From Pseudomonadota bacterium (GTDB lineage: Bacteria > Cyanobacteriota > Vampirovibrionia > Obscuribacterales > Obscuribacteraceae): a DNA stretch of 58,263 bases. The notes beneath the pieces were generated by a model. That model was given only the letters and a program-made list of their open reading frames with translations, was not told where the DNA came from and searched no databases. The position numbers were made by a program, and so were the translations under genes. Positions within the stretch are counted from its first letter, which is position 1, and each line of letters starts with the position of its first letter. Shown here in pieces: positions 25,601 through 34,134 of the stretch. The stretch spans positions 1 to 58,263 of the forward strand of contig JAJPJO010000072.1 of assembly GCA_021324135.1 (NCBI GenBank), read 5' to 3'.

Positions 25601-26620
25601 TCAGCGCATCCCGCTTGCCGCAGTGCTCTTATCGCTTGCCTTGGCCACCGGAATGTCCTTGTCTTTGATGTTGGGAAACAGTTTTCTCCTGTGCTTATAC
25701 AGGAGGAAGGCCGCCATCGGCGTGCCGATCGCAATAGCAATGGCAGCAATAATGACAGCAGCCAGAACCGCTCCAATCAAGGCTTCCACTTTCGATAGCT
25801 CTGACTTAACTTCATTAAGTGGACCGGCCACGCCGGCCACTGGTTTCTGTAATTTCTCCACAGGCTCCCGCAGCGCTTGTACGCCTTTATCGACGCTTAC
25901 AAGATGCTCATTCGCCTGGTCAACACGTTGTTGCATGCCGCTGATCTGCGTCTTCATAAGCATCATTCTGTTCTCGACTGAATCCATTTTTTGATGTAAG
26001 TCGAGCATCGGTTTTTGAAGTCCAGCAATGGGACCTTCCAGCTTCATGATTTGCTGTTGCAGTTGCACAGAGTTCTTTTCTAGTTGAACGACTGGTTGCA
26101 TAAGTTTCTTAATGGGGTGGAATCCGTGTATTGGTTGATCCACAGGTACTTGCAAATCGCTTGGATTGACGTGAACTCCAGGCAGCTTATTAACCTGGCG
26201 CGCCGTTTCCTCGTTCGTACTTTTCTGCTCAGCATTAGCTTTCTTTTGCTGTTCGGCGGTTTTCTCATGCAAAGCATCGACCGCCTTCTTATCGCTCTTA
26301 CTGTTTGCTTGCGGAGAACTTGCTGTAGAAGCCTTGTCTTCTTTTCTGCTCTCGGAACTTTGTGAATTCTTGGCGCTATCTGCAGCCTGAGCACTTTCAG
26401 CTTCCCTCTTCTCCTTCTTCTTCTCTGCCTTTTCAGCCTCGGCAACCTTTCTTTCTTCCTTCTTTCGGGCTTTAGAATCAGCCGCACTTGATTGGTCAGA
26501 ACCGGCGTATGTGGCGCCATTTTCTGCAAATCCAGGTGCGCCCATGCCGTAAAACAAAGCTAATGAGGTGCTGAGTACAAGCCATTTTTCATTGCTCCAC
26601 CGGATTTTCTGTTTATACAT
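25601..26620 (-). CDS. Secreted/membrane coiled-coil protein, Lys/Glu-rich
   Basis: This is a 339-residue protein. A signal sequence covers about residues 1-32 (WLVLSTSLALFYGMGAPGFA). Residues 45-140 are low-complexity Lys/Glu/Ala/Ser (RKKEERKVAEAEKAEKKKEK). Residues about 165-275 are a regular coiled coil with recurrent Gln/Val/Leu heptads (VQLEKNSVQLQQQIMKLEGP). Near the C-terminus is a membrane segment (VEALIGAVLAAVIIAAIAIA) at about 283-305 and a basic cytoplasmic tail. AAAGGG lies eight bases before the ATG. The topology puts the coiled coil outside, anchored by the C-terminal segment. No family recognised; it resembles envelope tethers only in shape. Confidence 0.72.
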   Translation of the reverse strand: MYKQKIRWSNEKWLVLSTSLALFYGMGAPGFAENGATYAGSDQSSAADSKARKKEERKVAEAEKAEKKKEKREAESAQAADSAKNSQSSESRKEDKASTASSPQANSKSDKKAVDALHEKTAEQQKKANAEQKSTNEETARQVNKLPGVHVNPSDLQVPVDQPIHGFHPIKKLMQPVVQLEKNSVQLQQQIMKLEGPIAGLQKPMLDLHQKMDSVENRMMLMKTQISGMQQRVDQANEHLVSVDKGVQALREPVEKLQKPVAGVAGPLNEVKSELSKVEALIGAVLAAVIIAAIAIAIGTPMAAFLLYKHRRKLFPNIKDKDIPVAKASDKSTAASGMR

Positions 26621-26748
26621 GATTGATCCCTTTCTGCCTTCTAAAGACGTTCTAACCCGATGGACTTGCGACGGCTGATCAGTGGCGCGGTTCCCGGTTT
26701 CTTGAAAAAGATCTGGTTTGCACGAAAATGTTCAGCTTGAGCCCTCGA

Positions 26749-26769
26749 CTCATCCTTATGAAGGATGAG
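26749..26769. promoter_or_regulatory. Perfect 9-bp inverted repeat upstream of the recombinase-like gene
   Basis: CTCATCCTT at 26749-26757 and AAGGATGAG at 26761-26769 are exact complements around ATG. It sits in the 250-bp gap between divergent genes and about 100 bp before the ATG at 26869. It could be an operator or an RNA hairpin; there is no T-run, so it is not a terminator. Confidence 0.4.
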
Positions 26770-26868
26770 AGATCGTCCTCCAGGCCTTTGTGCATCAAGA
26801 TTTATACATTTAGACTATTTGTAGATAGGTATATCGCAATTCCAGCGATAACGATAGGTCACACAGCC

Positions 26869-27456
26869 ATGAACGTTTCGATTATCGACTCATTGAAAGA
26901 AGTAATGCAGACATTGCTGCATCGAGAAAATGGCGAGATTGATGAATCAGGATTGCACCGGCTCCAGCAGATGCATCAGAGCGCCGATCAAAAACATCAA
27001 GGTGAGCAGATCCATCAACCAAGTATTTCCGATGCCATGGAGCACCTGCAAAGCCAACCTCACAACAATCGTCTCATAGCCTATGTTAGAACCCTCGACG
27101 CTGAGCAAGGACGTGTCGAGCAGCGCCGGCAAATCGATGAATACTGCGAAACGCACGGTTTGCAGGTGATCGAATGTTTCGACTGGGATACAACCAAACC
27201 AAGCACAGCACTTCACGATGCACTAGACATGCTTCAAGTCGCCGACGGCTTGATCATCAACGACCTCATGAGGCTCGAAGAGCATCCAGGTGATCCTTTG
27301 CGTGATTTGACCCCCTTGATTTATGAGCATTTCCTGCACGAGGGCAAACGACTGATCGCCATCAATCAGGAGATCGATACATCAACGACTGCCGGCAAGC
27401 AGCGAATCGTAAAATTCATAAATAAGCTAAGCGATGTTGATTACGGTACATGCTGA
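26869..27456 (+). CDS. Serine-recombinase (resolvase)-like protein with altered active site
   Basis: This is 195 residues from the ATG at 26869; a longer frame starts at 26728 but passes through a palindrome and has no ribosome site. After a Gln/His-rich helical segment, residues about 70-190 follow the resolvase N-terminal fold: LIAYVRTLDAEQ, QIDEYCETHGLQVIECF, LQVADGLIINDLMRLEE, FLHEGKRLIAIN and GKQRIVKFINKL. The motif normally reads Y-x-R-x-S-x-x-x-Q; here the nucleophilic Ser is Leu. The LDRLxR region has become LMRLEE, losing the second Arg. There is no C-terminal DNA-binding domain. It is therefore probably not a working recombinase; a regulatory or structural role is possible. No att sites or IS ends were seen around it. 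Confidence 0.68.
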   Translation: MNVSIIDSLKEVMQTLLHRENGEIDESGLHRLQQMHQSADQKHQGEQIHQPSISDAMEHLQSQPHNNRLIAYVRTLDAEQGRVEQRRQIDEYCETHGLQVIECFDWDTTKPSTALHDALDMLQVADGLIINDLMRLEEHPGDPLRDLTPLIYEHFLHEGKRLIAINQEIDTSTTAGKQRIVKFINKLSDVDYGTC

Positions 27457-27554
27457 GTTAAATGTTTGATCAGGTGGCAACAAACCTGGTTACTGATGGT
27501 CTGTATTTCTAGATTCTCGCGAAAGCATCGAAGGGTAGGCAGGACCATCGAAAC

Positions 27555-28868
27555 ATGCAGCAAACAAGAGCTGAGCTGCACTCAGCGGAGTTCACTTCCA
27601 AAAATCCCTTTCGCATCTTCGCGAACAAACGATTTGCATTGTATTTTTCCGGCCAGCTGGTTTCGCAGGCTGGAACCTGGATGCAAATGCTAGCCCTCAG
27701 TTGGCTGACGTATAACCTGACAAAATCTCCCTTCTTGTTGGCCTTGATCACTGCCTGCGGTCAGCTGCCGGCTCTGCTTCTCATGCCGCTTGCCGGAGTG
27801 GTAGCAGACAGATTCAATCGCCACAAAATCGTCCTGGTCACACAGATCTTGGCCATGCTTCAAGCGGCTCTGCTCTCCTATTTGACATTCCGGCATGAGA
27901 TCTTCATCTGGAATCTTATTTTGCTAGGCACGTTCTTAGGAATTGTCAATGCTTTTGACATGCCGACGCGGTCGGCATTTGTTATAAATCTCGTCGAACG
28001 CAAGGAAGATCTGCCTTCGGCAATTGCGATGAACTCCACCTTGATGAATATGTCGCGTCTGCTTGGACCAGCTCTGGCAGGCTGGGTCGTCTCCTCCGTT
28101 GGAGAAGGTATGTGTTTCCTGCTCAATGCGATCAGCTATCTGGCGGTAATCATTGCTCTGCTTTTCATAAAGGGGCAGTTCTCACCTCCAACTCAGGAAG
28201 AGCGTAAGCATGCTCTGCAGGAGCTCCGAGATGGGATCAAATATGCCTTTACTACCAGCCCAATTGGAGCAGTGATTTTGTTTATGGCCAGCTATGGACT
28301 CTTCGCCATGGCATACACAACCCTGATGCCTGTGTTTGTGAAAGAGATTGGAGGCAACGCCAGCACGTTAGGAACTTTGATGTCCTGCTCGGCTGTTGGT
28401 TCACTTGTCGGCACCATATTTTTAGGATCGCGGAAAGGCATTCTCGGTCTAGGCAGGTGGCTCTCGGCAAGCAGCTTTGCGTTCTCGATATTGATCATTT
28501 ACTTCTCGAGTGTCAGATCGTTTTGGCTGGCAGCCATCGTTCTGGTATTCATTGGATGCACAATGATGCTTCAATTAGGCGCAAGCAATACCATTCTTCA
28601 AGCAGTCGTAGAGGAAAATAAGCGCGGTCGAGTCATGAGCTTTTTCACAATGGCATTTATGGGAACGGCCCCGATTGGCGGACTGGTTGCCGGATGGCTT
28701 GCTGGAAAGTTCGGTTTTGGTCCCGTCGTTATGGGCTGCGGATTATTTTGTTTTCTGACGGCAAGTATCTTCACGATCAAATTGCCGAAGCTCAGGGAGG
28801 AAGCACGACCAGTTTATATTTTGCGGGGGCTCCTCAGGGCCGAGGAAGAAGTCGACTCAATTACATGA
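27555..28868 (+). CDS. MFS exporter, EntS-like (MFS_3)
   Basis: This is a 437-residue transporter with about twelve membrane segments. The N-terminal NPFRIFANKRFALYFSGQLV, then GTWMQMLALSWLTYNLT and LPLAGVVADRFNRHKIVL-like segment (MPLAGVVADRFNRHKIV), are typical of the MFS_3 group that includes enterobactin exporter EntS. The LIFV-rich second half includes RGRVMSFFTMAFMGTAPIGG, the conserved motif of the C-terminal half. Substrates of this group are siderophores, macrolides or other small molecules; none can be assigned here. It follows the recombinase-like gene on the same strand (98 bp gap) and converges on the pirin gene. Confidence 0.85.
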   Translation: MQQTRAELHSAEFTSKNPFRIFANKRFALYFSGQLVSQAGTWMQMLALSWLTYNLTKSPFLLALITACGQLPALLLMPLAGVVADRFNRHKIVLVTQILAMLQAALLSYLTFRHEIFIWNLILLGTFLGIVNAFDMPTRSAFVINLVERKEDLPSAIAMNSTLMNMSRLLGPALAGWVVSSVGEGMCFLLNAISYLAVIIALLFIKGQFSPPTQEERKHALQELRDGIKYAFTTSPIGAVILFMASYGLFAMAYTTLMPVFVKEIGGNASTLGTLMSCSAVGSLVGTIFLGSRKGILGLGRWLSASSFAFSILIIYFSSVRSFWLAAIVLVFIGCTMMLQLGASNTILQAVVEENKRGRVMSFFTMAFMGTAPIGGLVAGWLAGKFGFGPVVMGCGLFCFLTASIFTIKLPKLREEARPVYILRGLLRAEEEVDSIT

Positions 28869-28884
28869 TCGCACTACCGAATAA

Positions 28885-29616
28885 CTAAGAGCCCAAAAGT
28901 TCAAACAAGAGAAGCTCCGATCCGGACTGATTATCGCTATTGTAGAAGTCGAGCTTTTGATCGGAGGAAACCGCTAAGCCATCTCCGGCAACCAGAGCTT
29001 TATCTTGCACTTGGATCGAGCCCTTGATCGTCTGTATCCATAAGTTTGCATTTTCTGACGGTTTAAATTCAGCTCTGCCACCTGGTATCAGATTTAGTGC
29101 GTACAGTTTGACCTTTTGCTGAATTGAGATCAGTCCTTGTCCATTCGGCCCGCCCAGAAGTTGCCACACTCCCGGCTTCAGCTCGAACTTCTCCTGCTCA
29201 TACCTCGGCTCCAACCCACGAGTTTCAGGCATTATCCAGATTTGAAGCAAATGCACCGGACTCTTGTCTGAAGCATTAAACTCGCTGTGGAGAATACCTG
29301 AGCCCGCAGACATCTTTTGAATTTCCCCAGGCAAAATTGTTGAGCCATTACCCAAGCTGTCGCGATGCTGTAGCTTGCCCTCAACGACATAGGTGATTAT
29401 TTCCATGTCGCGATGAGGGTGTGTGCCGAATCCTCCGCCTGGAGCAATTCGGTCTTCGTTGATAACACGCAATGGTCCGAAAGCCATGTGCTGAGGATCA
29501 TAATAGCTGTCGAAGGAAAATGTATGCCAGCTGTCCAGCCAACTCAATTGAGTGTGACCACGCTCAGCGCTGCGCCTGACTGCTAATTTGCTTTTGCCTA
29601 TTTCGTGAGCCTTCAT
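28885..29616 (-). CDS. Pirin-family protein (YhhW type, bicupin)
   Basis: This is 243 residues from the ATG at 29616, which has GAGGAGAG nine bases upstream; an upstream ATG at 29655 has none. The metal ligands of the first cupin are all present: His66 and His68 (THPHRDME), His110 and Glu112 (GILHSEFN). Family segments PLRVINEDRIAPGGGFG and ELLLFELLG are seen. E. coli YhhW is an iron-containing quercetin 2,3-dioxygenase in vitro; many bacterial pirins have unclear roles, often in stress response. It is divergent from a MarR gene with TCTTGA/TCAAGA palindromes between, so it is very likely repressed by that MarR protein. Confidence 0.9.
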   Translation of the reverse strand: MKAHEIGKSKLAVRRSAERGHTQLSWLDSWHTFSFDSYYDPQHMAFGPLRVINEDRIAPGGGFGTHPHRDMEIITYVVEGKLQHRDSLGNGSTILPGEIQKMSAGSGILHSEFNASDKSPVHLLQIWIMPETRGLEPRYEQEKFELKPGVWQLLGGPNGQGLISIQQKVKLYALNLIPGGRAEFKPSENANLWIQTIKGSIQVQDKALVAGDGLAVSSDQKLDFYNSDNQSGSELLLFELLGS

Positions 29617-29654
29617 AACTTGGAACTCTCCTCGAGACGAACCTTCATAGTTCA

Positions 29655-29686
29655 AGTATAGCAGATATATCTTGAGTTCAAGATAT
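29655..29686 (-). promoter_or_regulatory. Pirin promoter -10 and overlapping MarR-type palindromic operator
   Basis: ATATCTTGA-GT-TCAAGATAT at 29667-29686 is a perfect 9+9 inverted repeat. A TATACT -10 box on the minus strand lies at 29655-29660, so the operator covers the spacer and -35 region of the pirin promoter. The form fits MarR dimers. Confidence 0.65.
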
Positions 29687-29756
29687 TTGACCTCAAGATT
29701 ATTGATATCGAAGTTTAGAAAACCTGTACGGCACGGGCTTCTCAGAAATCTTTAAA

Positions 29757-29780
29757 TCAAGATATACAAAATCAAGATAT
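29757..29780 (+). promoter_or_regulatory. Repeated TCAAGATAT half-sites in front of the MarR gene
   Basis: TCAAGATAT, the same half-site as in the palindrome at 29667-29686, occurs at 29757-29765 and 29772-29780 as direct repeats 15 bp apart, with a degenerate inverted partner (TTGATATTAAGATA) just after. They lie 57-80 bp before the ATG of the MarR gene and suggest autoregulation. Confidence 0.5.
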
Positions 29781-29836
29781 TTGATATTAAGATAGTTACT
29801 GTAGGCGTGCCTGAGATCACTCAAGAGATACAAGCA

Positions 29837-30268
29837 ATGGATCTGCGCGGAATTCACATGTGGTTGGTTTTATGGAAAGCTTACAACGCATGCCAGACTG
29901 CAGCTGAGAAAAGTATTGCCAGCCTGGGAATGTGCTATTCCGACTTCGCCGTGCTCGAATGCTTGCTTCATAAAGGGGCACTGCCGATAAACGCCATCGG
30001 ACAGAAGATTTCCCTGACCAGTGGATCTATAACCACGGCAATAGATAGATTAGAGCGACGCGGACTGGTTGTAAGACAGAATTCCCAGACCGATCGACGA
30101 GCGCGAATCGTCGAACTCACACCTGAGGGACGAAAACTCATCAGGGAGGCATTTAGAAAGCATGAGCGTGATATGGAGACCATGGTCCGTTCATTCACTA
30201 AAGATGAGCGCCAGGTGTTCCTAAAATTGCTGAAGCGTTTTGGAAAAGCTGCCTTAAAAGACCAATAG
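29837..30268 (+). CDS. MarR-family transcriptional regulator
   Basis: This is a 143-residue winged-helix repressor. I choose ATG 29837 (AAGAGA eight bases before it); an in-frame GTG at 29807 is an alternative. The winged helix spans about residues 40-110: INAIGQKISLTSGSITTAIDRLERRGLVVR is the helix-turn-helix, followed by the wing DRRARIVELTPEGRKLI. MarR proteins repress divergent genes and often respond to phenolic or oxidative signals. The shared intergenic region holds several TCAAGATAT sites, so pirin and marR are likely both targets. Confidence 0.9.
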   Translation: MDLRGIHMWLVLWKAYNACQTAAEKSIASLGMCYSDFAVLECLLHKGALPINAIGQKISLTSGSITTAIDRLERRGLVVRQNSQTDRRARIVELTPEGRKLIREAFRKHERDMETMVRSFTKDERQVFLKLLKRFGKAALKDQ

Positions 30269-30365
30269 CCTCGGAGCAGTCAGGGTTCAAACGTTATCCT
30301 TCGAGGTGCAAGCTGAACCGATATCGCTCGAGAGTGCCGACCTCGGAGTTGGGCAGTGCCACAGA

Positions 30366-30416
30366 TACCGGTTCCGGTACTTTTAATTTGTCAGGGACAG
30401 GCTCTATCCTTATAAT
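30366..30416 (+). promoter_or_regulatory. Strong promoter with adjacent palindrome, upstream of small gene at 30562
   Basis: TTGTCA (30388-30393), a 17-bp spacer and a perfect TATAAT (30411-30416) form a strong sigma70-like promoter. Just upstream is the palindrome TACCGG-TT-CCGGTA (30366-30379), placed where an activator or repressor would bind. Transcription would start near 30423 and give a leader of about 140 nt before the ATG at 30562. In the leader AGCCC-TTT-GGGCT followed by TATTT (30461-30477 region) could be a weak hairpin. Confidence 0.6.
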
Positions 30417-30561
30417 TGTCAAGAATCCACTTTTATGCTCCTAATTAATCGCTTTTTCCGAGCCCTTTGGGCTTATTTCGCACTCCACCGTTTTTCTTAC
30501 TAACCCGTTTACGCTCGAAACCAGCTGCACTCAGCTAATCGCTGACTTATAGGTTTTTCTT

Positions 30562-30810
30562 ATGACAGCACCCTTTAGTTCAAATGACGGACAGGCGATC
30601 GGAAGCGTCGCCAAGGCCTGCATGGCCGCTCCCATGAAGTGCTTTGCAGAGGCCTGGGGGTTGAACGAAACCGGAGCCAAAGCTGGCGCAGGAGCCAGCA
30701 CTCCATCGAATCCTGTTGAGGCGGGCATAGGCTCGATAGCCAAAATGAGCAGCGCCCAGATGCAAGCTCAACTGGATGAAGGCCTTCGCCAGGACATCTA
30801 CAACATCTGA
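30562..30810 (+). CDS. Small protein of unknown function
   Basis: This is an 82-residue protein, Ala- and Met-rich (AKACMAAPMKCFAEAWGL; MSSAQMQAQLDEGLRQD), with no signal peptide. AGG lies eight bases before the ATG. A strong promoter at 30388 points at it, which is the main support for a real gene, since overlapping frames of similar length exist on the other strand. It has two Cys in the first half and an amphipathic C-terminal helix. Not recognised. Confidence 0.55.
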   Translation: MTAPFSSNDGQAIGSVAKACMAAPMKCFAEAWGLNETGAKAGAGASTPSNPVEAGIGSIAKMSSAQMQAQLDEGLRQDIYNI

Positions 30811-30890
30811 TTCGGCCTGACAAGATCGCATTTGCCGGTGAGTGACAGCGACTCATCCACTCAAGGCATGCGCTTTCCCGCATTCCCCTT

Positions 30891-33251
30891 TTAAGAATCG
30901 CTCAATAGGACCCTGGGCTCACTTTCAGGCTCATCATCATATGGCTCCGGGATTCCGGAGTATGCCATATGAGTTACCGCCACCGCATCAAAGATTCTGT
31001 TTGCCGCCACATGCACATTAGCCAATCGCAACAGGAAGCGATTACGTTCTTCCCGGCTCAGCACAGGCATTTCCAGTACGATGTTGAGAACGCGCGCTGC
31101 TCCTTTTAAGTCATCGAGCTTTCTGTATACAGCTGCAAACTGCTCGGCAAGCTCACATATAGCCGCCAGGTACAACCTGCTCGCCAGGGGTCCGGCTAAG
31201 CGCAGCCCTTTTTCAGCCAATTCGTATTGTCTCTCGTCGAGGGCCCGCTTCGAGAATTTAATCAGAGCGCGAACCTTGATTTGGTTTCCCGAGCGAGTGA
31301 TCTTGTCCAGAAGGACAACGACATCGTCCCACCTCTTCTGTTCCGCCAGTGCATTCAAAACAAAAACGTTTTGCAGGTCTGGATCGCTATTCTCATTCTC
31401 GAGGTCGAAGTCCGCTCCCGCGATGTCATCTAAATTTGTAGGGAGACGTTTCACGTGCCTCAGATCACTCATAGTTAGGCTCAGGCCCTCAAGATCAGTC
31501 GCCCCCGACTCTTTCTCAAAAACAGTCCGCAGAGCCATCTCAAAGGTATCACTGAGAAAGAAATCATCAGCTTGGAGATGAACCAATCTTTTCAGATGAT
31601 GTTCGGCCCGACGGCGAAGGTATGTATCAAAAGCCTTTTGAAAACTCAGTTCTACAAGCTTCAAACAGAATGATTTCAAAGAACATAAGTCCGTTTCCAG
31701 CAAAAGCCAGAGCATCTCCCCGACACGACGGGCAATGTCGCTGGAGCATTCAAAATAGTATGCACAAAGCTCGGCAAGAACCCTTTCTGCTTCATCATAT
31801 CTGCCAAAATGAAAGTGATCGAGCGCGACAACCGACAGCATTGAAACAAATTCGTCAAACTCTTCGTACGATACCACTGACGGTATCGCTTTCGCAGCCG
31901 GTTGCTCTGCTTCCTGCTGCGATTTATCGCTCAAGGTTCGATAAACTTGACTCAGGTCTTCAACCCGCCTGGCAGCAGATTCGATCTGGCGCAAGACGAT
32001 ATCGTGCTCATCCAATTTAGTAGACACTCGTTTCAAAAGCTCATTGCAGAATGACTCACCGTCTTTAAGTCTTCCTGTAACCTGCCATAGAGAGATCAGG
32101 CGGTAGAGAGAAACGGCCATACTCATGTCATAGCCAAGAGCCCTCTCGCGCAGCTCAAAAATTTTTCTCTGCAACTCTTCCGCCACTTCTGCAAACTCAG
32201 ATACTTTTTGAATCTTGCAGCTTATACCGTAAATCCTTCTCAGCTCATACTCAGATAACTTCTGCGATTCATCGTTCACTCTATTGGTCAAATCAAGAAT
32301 GTAATCTTTGAGCGCCTCACGCTTTTCCGCTAGCGCCAGGTCGGCACGTTTGACGAGCGCATTTGTTGCTTGAATGGAGTTTGAAAGTTGATGCTTTGAT
32401 TCTGATGTTCGCTGTCCTTTTGAAGCCGCCTCCGGGCTCGCTTCCTTCGGGTCTTTCAGGTTTGGCTCGCTTTCTTCCTCAGCAGTCGACATATCAGCGG
32501 CTCTGTACGCGACAATGCCTCTGCTGATGGAATAACTCCTCTCAATTGACTGAGCCCTGGCAGCGCTCGTTGCCCGTGCCGCTGTCGGTGCGAATGCCTC
32601 TCCGCATGCATACAATGTGTACAAGCTGCGGCGCGCTTCATAATCAGGCCAATCTCTTTTCATTGCACTCGACGGTTCACTCTGCTCTTGGACCTCGAAA
32701 GCAACAACCATATCCTCAAGAACCTGCTGAAAATCAGAGACTCCTGCGAGCTTGAAGGCCTCAAGCCTCATAATCGCCTGATCCAACTCGCTGCTTGCAT
32801 GTTTGTCAGCAATTCCTGTAAGCAGTGTCAACAGCGGGCTCAGCCATGTTCGGACTTCGCCATCGACGTCTCCCTGCCAAAACTCAACAGCTTCACCAAA
32901 ATACGACCATGTGTCGGGATCGGTCGGTGAGTATCGAGCAGCTTCTTCCTCAAGCTCGTCACGCAGCTCGGTGATTGTGTCGCAACACAGTTCGAAAAGA
33001 ATCTTCTTCTCCTCGAATGACAGCTCGCCAAGCAATTGGTACAGGGACTTAGCCGCTGTTCTATACAGAGCGAACTTGTAATAAACACAGAATTTGCCAG
33101 CCAACCTCAAGATGAACCCGGCTGCAAAACCATAATTGCCCTCTGTGAGTTCTCTTACAGCTCGGCGCCATGTTCGCTCAGCCGACCAGTTGAGCGACTG
33201 AGTGAATGCCCTCTCCAGCCTTGATTTTACGTCCGGGCAACAGCTAATCAT
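30891..33251 (-). CDS. Large helical (TPR-like) protein of unknown function
   Basis: This 786-residue protein is nearly all alpha-helical. Helix-turn-helix pairs with TPR-like Ala/Leu/Tyr spacing occur at about 480-560 and 640-770 (FGRYDEAERVLAELCAYYF; YRKLDDLKGAARVLNIVLEM). The middle, about residues 260-330, is charged and probably a flexible linker (EEESEPNLKDPKEASPEA). No signal peptide, membrane segment or enzyme motif. It is probably a cytoplasmic scaffold like the other TPR proteins in the window. The crotonase gene lies upstream on the same strand (58 bp), so they may be co-transcribed. Confidence 0.75.
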   Translation of the reverse strand: MISCCPDVKSRLERAFTQSLNWSAERTWRRAVRELTEGNYGFAAGFILRLAGKFCVYYKFALYRTAAKSLYQLLGELSFEEKKILFELCCDTITELRDELEEEAARYSPTDPDTWSYFGEAVEFWQGDVDGEVRTWLSPLLTLLTGIADKHASSELDQAIMRLEAFKLAGVSDFQQVLEDMVVAFEVQEQSEPSSAMKRDWPDYEARRSLYTLYACGEAFAPTAARATSAARAQSIERSYSISRGIVAYRAADMSTAEEESEPNLKDPKEASPEAASKGQRTSESKHQLSNSIQATNALVKRADLALAEKREALKDYILDLTNRVNDESQKLSEYELRRIYGISCKIQKVSEFAEVAEELQRKIFELRERALGYDMSMAVSLYRLISLWQVTGRLKDGESFCNELLKRVSTKLDEHDIVLRQIESAARRVEDLSQVYRTLSDKSQQEAEQPAAKAIPSVVSYEEFDEFVSMLSVVALDHFHFGRYDEAERVLAELCAYYFECSSDIARRVGEMLWLLLETDLCSLKSFCLKLVELSFQKAFDTYLRRRAEHHLKRLVHLQADDFFLSDTFEMALRTVFEKESGATDLEGLSLTMSDLRHVKRLPTNLDDIAGADFDLENENSDPDLQNVFVLNALAEQKRWDDVVVLLDKITRSGNQIKVRALIKFSKRALDERQYELAEKGLRLAGPLASRLYLAAICELAEQFAAVYRKLDDLKGAARVLNIVLEMPVLSREERNRFLLRLANVHVAANRIFDAVAVTHMAYSGIPEPYDDEPESEPRVLLSDS

Positions 33252-33309
33252 GGGTCATTTAATGAGGAACTGCAGATAATATTCCCCTGAATGCTCGAGT
33301 TGTCTCGCC

Positions 33310-34134
33310 CTATGTCCACTTCGCATCGCGCTTTTCTAGAAAAGCGCAAATACCCTCGTTGGCATCAGCGTGAAGCAGATTCTCAACCATCACATCCGAT
33401 GTATACCGATAAGCTTCCGCGAGCCCTAATTCAAGTTGGCGGTAAAACGCCTCTTTCCCTACCTTCACCGCATATGGTGACTTGGATGCAATCGTTTTCG
33501 CCATGTTCATGGCCTCGTCCAGCTCGGAGCCTGGTGCAACGATGCGATTAACCAGCCCCAATCTGTGCGCCTCTTCCGCGGAAATCAACTCTCCAAGAAG
33601 AAGCATCTCCATAGCTTGTTTGCGTGATAAATTTCTGGATAACGCCACCATAGGCGTCGAGCAGAAGAGACCAATGTTGACGCCCGGCGTTGCAAACCTG
33701 GCTTGCCTGGATGCTACAGCGAGGTCGCAGCTGGCAACTAACTGGCAACCAGCCGCGGTGGCAACACCCTGCACCGCTGCGATCACCGGTTGAGGTAAGT
33801 TGACGATCGTTTTCATCATCGTGCTGCAAGCCTTCATAATTTTCTCGAAGTAAGCTCTTCCGCCATCGCTGTCGGAACGCCTGGCGGCAAGTTCCTTCAG
33901 ATCGTGTCCGGCACAGAAGGCCGGGCCCGTCGCGGCGAGAACAACAGCGCGGACTTCATTGTCATGCGCGATGGCATCCAACGATTCCTGCAGTGCAGCG
34001 ATCATTGATTCAGAAAGGCTGTTTCGAGATTGATTCTTGTTCAGCGTCAGAACAGCCACGCCATCCTTTTGTTGCTGTAAAACCAGAGGTTGTGCAGCCG
34101 GGTCTTGCTCCAAAGCCGCCTTATTCTTATTCAT
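33310..34134 (-). CDS. Enoyl-CoA hydratase/isomerase family protein, ECHDC3-like
   Basis: This is a 274-residue crotonase-fold protein with GGAG six bases before the ATG. Oxyanion-hole segments are present: AFCAGHDLKEL and VATAAGCQLVASCDLAVAS. The first catalytic Glu of hydratases (GGCELA) is Gln here (GCQLVAS), and the second (FxxPEI) is Gly (FATPGVNIGLF). This pattern is that of the ECHDC3-like group, so water addition to enoyl-CoA is doubtful; another acyl-CoA reaction or a non-catalytic role is possible. A Phe-Cys-Ser-Thr-Pro segment matches the group. There are no beta-oxidation neighbours. Confidence 0.82.
   Translation of the reverse strand: MNKNKAALEQDPAAQPLVLQQQKDGVAVLTLNKNQSRNSLSESMIAALQESLDAIAHDNEVRAVVLAATGPAFCAGHDLKELAARRSDSDGGRAYFEKIMKACSTMMKTIVNLPQPVIAAVQGVATAAGCQLVASCDLAVASRQARFATPGVNIGLFCSTPMVALSRNLSRKQAMEMLLLGELISAEEAHRLGLVNRIVAPGSELDEAMNMAKTIASKSPYAVKVGKEAFYRQLELGLAEAYRYTSDVMVENLLHADANEGICAFLEKRDAKWT

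Noticed and set aside
26621..27554. Mobile element around the resolvase-like gene
   Set aside because: No inverted terminal repeats, target duplications, integrase DNA-binding domain or att-like repeats were found, and the active-site Ser is missing.
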